From positions 1-64,000 of the forward strand of contig WNNJ02002289.1 of NCBI GenBank assembly GCA_012934845.2: a stretch of DNA of 64,000 nucleotides, in the 5' to 3' direction. Below the pieces are notes generated by a model, which made no database searches, was not told the DNA's origin, and saw only the letters and a list, made by a program, of their open reading frames with translations. The DNA is from Pomphorhynchus laevis. Taxonomy: Eukaryota; Acanthocephala; Palaeacanthocephala; Echinorhynchida; Pomphorhynchidae. The position numbers and the translations under genes are program-made. How positions within the stretch are numbered: the first letter of the stretch is position 1; each line of letters begins with the position of its first letter. This document shows, in pieces, positions 23,616-31,400 of this stretch.

Positions 23616-24348
23616 ATTTGAAACGGAATGAGACATTCTGGGGGGAATAATTATTTTTGTATCTAAATGCCATTCCCAGAAAAAAGAAATTGAATATTTC
23701 TTCGATATTTCGTTCGCTAACCGCGGATATTATCAGGAAGTATTGTAAGATGTTTGTAATCAAGAAAATTTCTACTTGAGAAAATTCTTTATGTAATTTC
23801 ATTTTTTAAAATCGATATATATATATATTATAGATATATAAATTCTAAATATTATACTATATATTTACATATATATGTGAATCCTTATGCATATGTATAC
23901 ATATCATGTATACACTTTATATTATCAATAAAAGGTCAGATTTAATATTTGCATAATCAGTTATATACGAAGAAATCAAAAATGCATTGATTAATAATTT
24001 TCTGATTTAATATAGAAACTCAAGTCTCTCTTCAATCGTTTATTAACAGTACTTAGCCAGTTTCCTGTTGAATCAGCTTATAGGCGAAGTACCGAACATA
24101 TTGTCAAGCAAAGATTACAATTAACTGAAAGTGTATGTTTTAATGTTCAGATATTTTTAGACACATCACATTTTTGAAAGGAACCCGATATTTTAAAGCT
24201 TGAACAGAAGATTGGCTGCGGTGAGATTGAAGAAGTATTCATTCAAGCTAAGAATGAATTCACTCTAGCACAATTTCTCTTAAAAGAAAAAGTATGGGAG
24301 CCATTAAAAAATGATGTTCCTAAGGATCAATGGAAGTGGCCTTGCTGA
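20655..24348 (+). CDS. NDUFA5: NADH dehydrogenase 1 alpha subcomplex subunit 5
   Basis: Four exons, 20655-20669, 20718-20762, 24016-24132 and 24181-24348 (TGA), all joined in phase 0, encode 114 residues; the human protein has 116. The start is MASKQ-VCNVVGMQVLQSPHR. Exon 3 has KSLFNRLLTVLSQFP and AYRRSTEHIV. Exon 4 has EPDILKLEQKI, EEVFIQAKNE and the C-terminal WEPLKNDVPKDQWKWPC, matching the conserved WEPL..PxDQWKWP end of the family. NDUFA5 is an accessory subunit of the peripheral arm of mitochondrial complex I. Introns 1 and 3 are both 48 nt, while intron 2 is 3.25 kb and is full of fold-back repeats and PLE pieces. The ATG lies about 140 bp from the end of a CR1-B LINE, so the promoter region is short. 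The first exon is only five codons and is the least certain part. Confidence 0.9.
21300..21990 (+). mobile_element. Penelope-like element, 5' fragment
   Basis: A fold-back of the PLE terminus (21363-21488) is followed by a frame 21733-21981 that reads NMSNIVISPEITGILQLGL, then Leu/Lys-rich helices and EIRDHNRDIIT. This resembles the N-terminal domain before the PLE reverse transcriptase (leucine-rich 'L..GL' segment and 'L..L..D..I' motif). The reverse transcriptase is missing. It lies in the long NDUFA5 intron. Confidence 0.55.
22461..23010. repeat. Composite fold-back: two direct and one inverted copy
   Basis: A ~140-bp unit (CATCTTGATCTGTATTTTAA..GATATTTTGCTAGTAACTAC) occurs at 22461 and 22673 in direct order. 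About 100 bp of it recurs inverted at 22910-23008. The unit also contains its own hairpin GCTAGTAACTACTAGC. Confidence 0.8.
23090..23533 (-). mobile_element. PLE terminal repeat with perfect 111-bp inverted repeat
   Basis: 23208-23318 is the exact reverse complement of 23423-23533, separated by 104 bp. The outer part (23150-23175, GATCGAAGTCCAG on the minus strand) matches the PLE terminal repeat at 51390-51480. GTCGAAACGC inside the arms is the PLE-type terminal motif. Confidence 0.7.
23534..23613. repeat. (TA)n microsatellite
   Basis: About 40 TA units with two small interruptions, directly abutting the inverted repeat. Confidence 0.95.
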
Positions 24349-24865
24349 TATGTTGACTGCGAAGCTCAACTTTAACAAATTACTAGATTTTTAAAATATA
24401 AAGTTTGTTGTTCTGTTTTTTTATTTTATTTTATTTTACCCATCGACAATATCGGGATATTTATTTGGATTTGAAACTATTTAGCGAACGAATTATTATG
24501 ATTTGATTAATTTTATTAAATTCAATTCAGTTGTACTTCGCATGGAATTTGACTATAATTTTATTCTGTTTCATCTAAGAATAAATATAAATAAAAACGC
24601 TAGGATATCAAAAAATAATTAATGAATAAATAATAATTAAATCTACTTTTATATACAATCGTTAGAAGTCGTTATGAGATTTAGCCAGTATGAGATTAAT
24701 TTTTAGATTTATTAGATTTATACCATGTCTTAAAATTAAGATACGAAATCTTAAGAAATACGGTTCTATCACGGGACTTTGTCTCTTTTAAACTGTCCAG
24801 TGGATAAAAGGACTTTGTTTATTGTAGTTTTTATAAAATAATATCTCTAACTGTGTTATTTAATA
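24349..24865. other. 3' flank of NDUFA5, no gene seen
   Basis: AT-rich. A TTTTATTTTATTTTATTT run and a few imperfect repeats are present; nothing coding is recognised. Confidence 0.5.
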
Positions 24866-27055
24866 GATAGCAAAATCGTAAACATGAACAAAGTTTTTCT
24901 TTTCTACCAGAAACATTCAATTTATCGAAGTTCAAACAATACAAATTTAATCGTAGTGATAGCAAAGCGACACCGCTCACTGCGATAACTGTGTGGCAGC
25001 AACAACTTCAAAGCGGCAATACTTTCTGCAATAACTGTGTACCTGCAGCAGCTTCAAAGCGGCGAGAGATCAAAACTTTACATTACACCTCATCTTTATC
25101 TCAGCATTCGTTGCAACAATAATCAGCCAGGTATGCGAGCCTTCTTCGAGACCTTGTAGGCCAGCGGTTAGTTGTATGCGATTGATCATTACGGGAGGTT
25201 TCCTCAATTTGTTCATCATCATCTTCAGATTCAAATTCCACGACAATATTTTATTTTCCCTTGTATTATCTTCCTTGGTTTCATCAGTGGGATATACACC
25301 CGTGTTTGACGCTGGAAGAAGATGTAAAACATGTCTTACAATGTCATATACTTCCACAGCGTTTTCTAACACTATCCTTGTTACAGTACCTTGAACAAAC
25401 AATGACGTACACCGTGCATTACCAAGCTTAACCAGAACCTGTTGTTCAACCTCATAATCACATGATACGATCTGGTTTGGTTCTTTTACTGTACACGGAT
25501 GACGCCATTCATACTGAAATATGTATGCCAATGGACTATTATTTTATTTTTCACATGTTTACGACAAGTTGTACCAGAAAACATGGTCCAATGGACTACA
25601 AATGCATCGCGAAGCTATGTGTGTGATCGTTATGTGGTTGCATTATATTACGGCGTTTCCTTAAGGTATATAAGCAACCCTCTATCGTATATGTATACCC
25701 CAAATTGAACATAATCGTTTTAGTACTGAAGGTCGGAAGACAGCTTTATTATCAGCTAATAACTCATCTGGTAATCCATGCTCTAATATAACTTCTTTTA
25801 TTTTAATACAAATATATTCGGCGCTCTAGTTTTCTAATTTCTTCCATAGACAAAATCTACCTGGCCCGTTATCTATTATACTTAAATGCGAGTCGGCACC
25901 ATAGTGGACAATGTCGATTGCTAATCACTGCCATGTGATTTCATAGAATAAGGAAACCTCCATAGAAGGAGGTTTCACTTTGATCCGATAAGATTGGCCT
26001 TCTTTCAGGCGACTGTCCAATTCTTTCCCTGAATAGGAAATGAGAGTTTAACCGAACTTAATACATACCTCTTTTCGCAAGCTACCGCGATTCTATCAAC
26101 AATCTATAAAGGTCGCTTATTCAATCCCACTCCGACAAAACTCAAGGTTCTAGCTAAATTGCTGAACCTTTCTTATCTCTCTGCTTCCGCCAGACAGGCT
26201 CTCTCGAATGAATACTGGAGCACTAGATATATGTTCCAGCTGGGAAGGGATATGCGAGGATTCCTCAATCTTCCTTTTGGAAGATTCTCAAGAATGAGAA
26301 GTTTGTGTTGGATGGATAGGGCATTGGGTTGGATAGATAAGATAGGCCTTGAAAATGTTTTAGAGGAGTCACTATCCCTACACAACTATGGAGCCACGCA
26401 ATCTCCTCAACCTATTCCGCTTTGGGTTGACTTTAGGAGTAAGGATTTACCTGTTACGGATATCCTTAACTCCTGGATCCCACTCCCGCGCACCTCCAAA
26501 TCCGTAGCTCCACTTTCTTCTCGTGTCTGTCTGCATTTGACAGCCGATCAGAGAAGGGAGGTGGCCGTCACAATGCATTTACCCTTCCCATCCGATGTAT
26601 CAGGCATCAATATTAGTAAGCATGTTTTTATTCCTAAGAAAAAATCCTGCTCATACCCTAAAGATCTGCAACCCAACACGCCGAAAGCGGTGTGTTGTAT
26701 CAGTTAGGGGGATCAGATCCCCCTGGATCTGAGGCCATGAAGAAGTGGTGAAGACTTCTAGAAAGATGAAGTTATAAGATGACTTAAATTTTTGTTGTTG
26801 TCCCTGTTATGTACTTAAAATTATTTTGTTATTTAAAAGAATCATTTATTTATTTTTAAAATCGTAAACGTGAACAAAGTTTCTCTTTTACATTAGAAAC
26901 ATCCTATTTATCCAATTTCAAACAATACAAAGCGGTACCGCTCACTGAAATAATTGTGTGGCAGCAACTACTTCAAAGCGGTAATACTTTCTGCAATAAC
27001 CGTGTAATCGCAGCATCTTCAAAGCGGCGAAAGATCAAAACTTTACATTACATAG
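24866..27055 (-). mobile_element. Gypsy-like LTR retrotransposon fossil
   Basis: Two long direct repeats, 24866-25087 (~220 bp) and 26862-27055 (~195 bp), share AAAATCGTAAAC at one end and AAACTTTACATTACA at the other; read on the minus strand they start TGTAATG. Between them the minus strand holds the C-terminal part of pol: remains of an integrase core (about 25950-25550) and an integrase tail (25531-25072). Capsid, protease and reverse transcriptase regions are absent. A LINE-C copy sits in the right part. The element is broken in several places. The marked divergence of the two LTRs suggests an old insertion. Confidence 0.7.
25950..26858 (+). mobile_element. LINE-C copy, internally deleted
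   Basis: The frame 26159-26707 contains SLHNYGATQSPQPIPLW, LTADQRREVAVTM and VFIPKKKSCSYPKDLQP, matching the minus-strand LINE-C at 58930-60600. The reading then jumps to the 3' UTR (GGATCTGAGGCC), so most of the reverse transcriptase is deleted. A 22-bp imperfect and a 17-bp perfect palindrome (26675-26696, 26707-26723) lie at that junction, and another hairpin (AAACCTCC..GGAGGTTT, about 25952) lies near the left border. It is inserted in the LTR fossil. Confidence 0.75.
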
Positions 27056-27552
27056 TTTATCCATAGAATGTTTCCTTGTAAAAGTTTTAATTTATTTTTG
27101 ATATTATTTTTCAAAAGTGGAGTAACGATTTTGTATTTTTATCTTAAAATATCAAAGTTTTAAATTTCTATGAAAAAAGTTCAAAATTATCTTTACGAAG
27201 GACTTTTCTTTGAGTAGAATGTTGATTAAATAAATTAAAATAGGATAGTAGAATTAATTAAATATTGATAAATAACAGTTTACAAATTGTTTTACTGAGA
27301 TACTCTTACACATTATTGTATAAATAATTAAAAGATTTTTTAACTTTCTATCAATAAAATATAATTATACTTTATTTTTAATTATACATGTCATCTTAAT
27401 TTAAAAATATTAAGTCGGATTTATAATTTAAATTGAAATTTAAAACAATATTGAATCACAAATTCGGCAATTTAACTACTGAATTAGTAGTTTTTTTTAT
27501 TTTTTTTTCGGATTTTAGAAATTACATTTACAAGTAACCTATGCTCGAGTAG
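27056..27552. other. AT-rich, no gene seen
   Basis: AT-rich flank ending in a T-rich tract before the putative exon at 27553. Confidence 0.5.
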
Positions 27553-27708
27553 CCACATAAAAAATCAGCTGATGAAATGCTACCTACGTATCTTCATTTG
27601 CAATTGTTAAAGATTGGATTGACTAGTGAACAATTAATTCACTACTATCATGCATCCATCATGTCACTAATGCATATGGATTACCAGTATTTGCCAATTT
27701 ATCTCAGG
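27553..27708 (+). CDS. Putative exon of an unassigned host gene
   Basis: A 52-codon stretch bounded by TAG (acceptor) and GG|GTAAAA (donor), phase 0 at both ends like the other exons here. It reads PHKKSADEMLPTYLHLQL, then KIGLTSEQLIHYYHASIM and MDYQYLPIYLR. The composition and helical pattern look like a real globular protein, but I do not recognise the family. An internal ATG at 27577 could instead be a start. No partner exons were found within 1 kb. Confidence 0.4.
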
Positions 27709-27924
27709 GTAAAATGTTTAAAAGCGAAAGTATGAACAGCATCGCTTGTCACGTATGTAGATCAACCTTGGCATCGCTTAAAATTATAATGACTACTATC
27801 TTCAATAAGAAATAAACGAAAGAATCTTAATTTATTCGAAATATAGCCGATTTCTGTAACATCAGATACATAAGATACCGATTTCTGTAACATTAGATAC
27901 ATAAGATACTAGATAGTTTTATCA

Positions 27925-28243
27925 GATGAAATACATCATTAGCATGTATTTGGCCCCGCTGCTATGTTGGGTAGAGGAGTTAGGGGCTGAAACCTGATAG
28001 CATAGCAGTTCCTCCTGATGACCTCTAATTCTTATTCTGATACAACCTCTGTTATTTATTAGTCAATTCATAAAAATGACGTTTATTTTAAATTTCATTT
28101 TTTTAACTTGATTTTAATTATAGAAAATCTAAAAACAATTATTAATTTTATTATTTAATTATTAAATTTTGATTTAGCATTATTATGTTTTGCTTAGTTT
28201 ATAATTATATTAAATACGTAGACTCAGTTAGCTGATTTGATTT
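27925..28243 (+). mobile_element. Family A hairpin element, full copy
   Basis: The best copy. It has CATTAGCATGTATTTGGCCC, CGCTGCTATG pairing with CATAGCAG, GGGGCTGAAACC and TTCCTCCTGATGACCTC. The tail has ATTCATAAAAATGAC and ends ATACGTAGACTCAGTTAGCT. Length is about 320 bp. Non-coding. Confidence 0.75.
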
Positions 28244-28726
28244 ATTCCAATCATACGACGCAGCAGACGTCATAATAAATTTTTCAAATACAAAGTTTAT
28301 TCTAACAAAGTCAGAAACAGTTTTCTTTATAGAAGCCTGTTTGAACTTAATCTCACGAAAACTTGAATAAATAAGTGTTTTGTTCAATAAGATTAATTTA
28401 TCCTGAATCTAAAAGTTTAATCTTTTAAATAATATAAATAAAAGCTAAACTAATATTTAATAAAACTTATGATATCATCAATCGATCTTATGCCAAGTTA
28501 AAATATAGCGTGCTACTGTTCAAGTGGCATACTGTTCAAGTGGCATATAGCAGTTCTAGTGCGTGTCACGCCTAAGTAACGTAACAACAATTTAAACAAC
28601 TTCAACGACCTTTCGAACAAAATAGATCTTGAAAACAAATAAGTTAAATTTAACTTATTAACTCAAATAAGTAAAGTTAAAAAATAATATTTTATAATGA
28701 CATAATAATATTTCATAATAATATTT
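28244..28726. other. No gene seen
   Basis: AT-rich. A short tandem ACTGTTCAAGTGGCATA duplication is near 28516. Nothing else is recognised. Confidence 0.5.
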
Positions 28727-28968
28727 CATAGTCACGTGGTCATGACCTTCAATGATTGCGGATCAGTCGCTAGCAGATCGGAATAGGCCAAACGGGCTAA
28801 TAATATGAAGAGTAAACCCGCTTCATCATCGGGTTCCCCTACGTCTTTCGACAACGCGACCTTGTGGCTTTGACGTGTACTTACAGAGAAGTCGGGAGAG
28901 AGTGCATGCACGAGGTTTGAACCCCGTACATAAAGTTTGCAATGCGCACGCCTCCACCGAATTATGAT
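28727..28968 (-). mobile_element. SINE-like element, possibly tRNA-derived
   Basis: A GC-rich 240-bp block in AT-rich surroundings. On the minus strand GGTTCAAACCTCG (28923-28911) is a good pol III B box, preceded by a weak A-box-like GGTGGAGGCGTGCG. It ends CACGTGACTA and then an AT tail. A second, truncated copy is at 29873-29945. It also gives an 81-codon open frame, which I regard as incidental. Confidence 0.5.
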
Positions 28969-29872
28969 TATAATCATATTTCATATTATATTATTATATC
29001 ATATTATTATCATATTATTTATATTATATCATATTAATTATAACATAATTATATCATATTATTATGATTATAATCATAATAATATAATTATTAATATAAT
29101 TAGAAGATAAAAGTTCTAATTGTCCAACTAATTACAATATTAATTATATAAAGAAGGAATTATTATCATTATATAAAGGGAAATGATTATTATCATTATA
29201 TTCAATATAGTGATAATATGATAATATGATTCCTTTGTACGGAATCATACAAAGGAGAAGTTAGTATCATCATATTTGATTATGCATAAACATCAATAAT
29301 CAATTTCAATTAATCTATCCTCAATTAATGACAAAGGGCAAACTTGCGACCGAGTTGAAATGATGTCACTGCAATGGCCCAAACGCGAAATGCAAAGGCT
29401 GTCAGTGCGCTAAGTAAAAATGAAACAGTTTAAACTGTTTCGCAATAAATTGTACAAATCATCATGTTAATTCCATTACAACTGATATAAATAATGTGTC
29501 TATGTCAACCACAAAACAAACTAATTCAAACCAACCAATGTCAAATCATAGAGGTTGTCATGTTGCTCATTCGCTGAATATCGTCGTTAGCACATACGAT
29601 ACATCTGTAGACTCTGAAGTTTTATATGTAATCAACATCTTTACGAGTGTTGTACATTGCAAACCTAACTTATTCAAACTTCCGAAATCTAAAAAAATTA
29701 TATTAGAGCTTGCACGTATATACAGGGATTCATTAACTAATTCGGAAGATTTTCATAAGTAAATAATCTTTAATCATATGATTATACAAATGAACGTACG
29801 TAATAATATTAAATCATTAAAAGCGACTTTATTTATATCGACGAATGGATATTTGATTCAATCCGCTTTCTC
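28969..29872. other. AT repeats and an unassigned 88-codon ORF
   Basis: 28980-29280 is ATTAT/TATAATCATA-rich with small hairpins (CCTTTGTA..TACAAAGG). A perfect 20-bp palindrome GAAACAGTTTAAACTGTTTC lies near 29430. The frame 29496-29762 (+) has no recognised motif. Confidence 0.45.
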
Positions 29873-29945
29873 CTAGTCACGTGGTCATGACCGTCAATGA
29901 TTGCGGATCAGTCACTAGCAGCTCGGAATAGCCCAAACGGGCTAA
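29873..29945 (-). mobile_element. SINE-like 3' end fragment
   Basis: TAGTCACGTGGTCATGACC through CCAAACGGGCTAA matches the end of the element at 28727-28968 (seen here from its 3' side). Confidence 0.65.
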
Positions 29946-30272
29946 ATTAAGTGGTCTCGACCAACGCGATTATTATTTTGTCCCCCCATTGATATTAACG
30001 CATTGGACTTTTTCGGTCAGAATACGAAAGAGTTCCTCCGAAAACTAGACACACGATTAATCCGAACCACCCGGGAGCCCCAAGCGGCCAGGTTTTTCAT
30101 ACAGTGCCTGTGTGTTGTCGTTCAATGAAGAAATGCTGCATGCATGCTCGAGGCAGCACACGACAATCACCTTCCTGTTTTTAGATTGTATTTCAATTTG
30201 TAAATTTTTATATTGTCGTGAATCAAATACATAATATTAAAATACATGACCTGATATTAGCAGACCACAATT

Positions 30273-31400
30273 ATGGGCAGACGTAAGGGAAACGATATTC
30301 CTAAATTCATATCAAGACAAGTAGGATGTGATGGTGATGGCTGCAATGTCTGGACTACAGTAACTGTACCACATAAAGATGCTGATACATTAAGTAGAAG
30401 AAAATTCATATGTGGTTTTTGTACTGCGTCAATCGTATTTTGTAGTTCATCGACATCAGCAAAGGACAATGCTCATTTTAACTTAAAGACACCCAAGATT
30501 CAAGAACAAATAATTGACAAAGAATCTAGCATATGCCAGAGCAAAATCACTACGCCGATGTCGTTACACGTCAATTCAAATAAGGAACCAGACGTAATAG
30601 ATGCTTCAAGTTCGACTCGCATTTGGACACGAGGACATAAACATTCACGGACGGTATATAAACAAAGAAGAAATATCAATGACAGCACTGTGATGGCAAA
30701 CGACAAGGATAAAGTTACACCTGAGAGTATTACTAAATGGCCTTCACCTTTATCTGACATATTCGCGGAACACAGTCCTAAGAACCACAATATATTGATT
30801 TCTACTCCTGTTCGACCAAAGAATGTATTGAAGCAGCCTTTAAGTAGAACGCAGACAAGAGACGATGATAGAGTGTGCAATGATGTGGCAGTCGGAAATG
30901 AAAATGAACTGAAATCCAATGATTTGACAGATAAGACATTTGTTGAAATTATCAATATTAGGAATCGTGCTAGAAACAGAAATAATTGCGTAATTTTTGC
31001 TAACATCACTGAATCTTCTGCAGACAACGTTCAGACCCGTGTGGATGATGACGTAGTTTCTATTCGTAAGGTCTTTTCGGATATATTCGTTCAGGGTGAA
31101 GAGAATATTGCGCGTAGTCTCAATGTCAAAAGCTTATTTCGTCTTGGTAAAAAAGCACAACACAAACCACGATTACTTAAAGTAATATTTGATTCTGCAG
31201 ATAATACAAGAGCAGTTTTAGCTAGAGGTTATCGCTTGAAAGGTAAGACGACAAAAATTTTTAAAGATCTCTCGGTTGAGGAAAGATTGTTGCTTAATAA
31301 TGCTCGTGCTAATCTAGCATTTAGAAGATCGAATGGAGAGACTGATCTAATGATAAGAAATTTTCGAGTAGTTCGTCGGCGACCATTCGTGCGTTGGTGA
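30273..31400 (+). CDS. CR1-A ORF1 protein, zinc-finger-like N-terminus
   Basis: 375 codons, ATG to TGA, uninterrupted. Residues about 15-55 hold a Cys-rich module, GCDGDGCNVWTTVTVP with a later FICGFC, like the PHD-type finger of CR1-group ORF1 proteins. A low-complexity middle follows. Residues about 230-365 form an RRM/CTD-like domain: CVIFANITES, SLFRLGKK, LLKVIF, then RGYRLKGKTTKIFKDLS. ORF1 proteins bind element RNA and form the RNP needed for retrotransposition. CR1-B ORF1 shows the same start (CNVWTT..FLCGFC) and the same end (RNxxxxFxVVxxRP). The stop codon overlaps the start of the ORF2 frame by a few bases. Confidence 0.8.
   Translation: MGRRKGNDIPKFISRQVGCDGDGCNVWTTVTVPHKDADTLSRRKFICGFCTASIVFCSSSTSAKDNAHFNLKTPKIQEQIIDKESSICQSKITTPMSLHVNSNKEPDVIDASSSTRIWTRGHKHSRTVYKQRRNINDSTVMANDKDKVTPESITKWPSPLSDIFAEHSPKNHNILISTPVRPKNVLKQPLSRTQTRDDDRVCNDVAVGNENELKSNDLTDKTFVEIINIRNRARNRNNCVIFANITESSADNVQTRVDDDVVSIRKVFSDIFVQGEENIARSLNVKSLFRLGKKAQHKPRLLKVIFDSADNTRAVLARGYRLKGKTTKIFKDLSVEERLLLNNARANLAFRRSNGETDLMIRNFRVVRRRPFVRW

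Noticed and set aside
23385-23802. Minus-strand frames rich in Ile-Tyr repeats
   Set aside because: They are translations of the (TA)n tract.
27925-28030. Hammerhead ribozyme in family A (CTGATGA and CGAAAC both present)
   Set aside because: The order and spacing of the two boxes (about 22 nt apart, GAAA first) leave no room for the required stems, and the CTGATGA box is not conserved in all copies.
28732-28977. 81-codon minus-strand protein gene
   Set aside because: It lies wholly within the SINE-like repeat and has no conserved motif.
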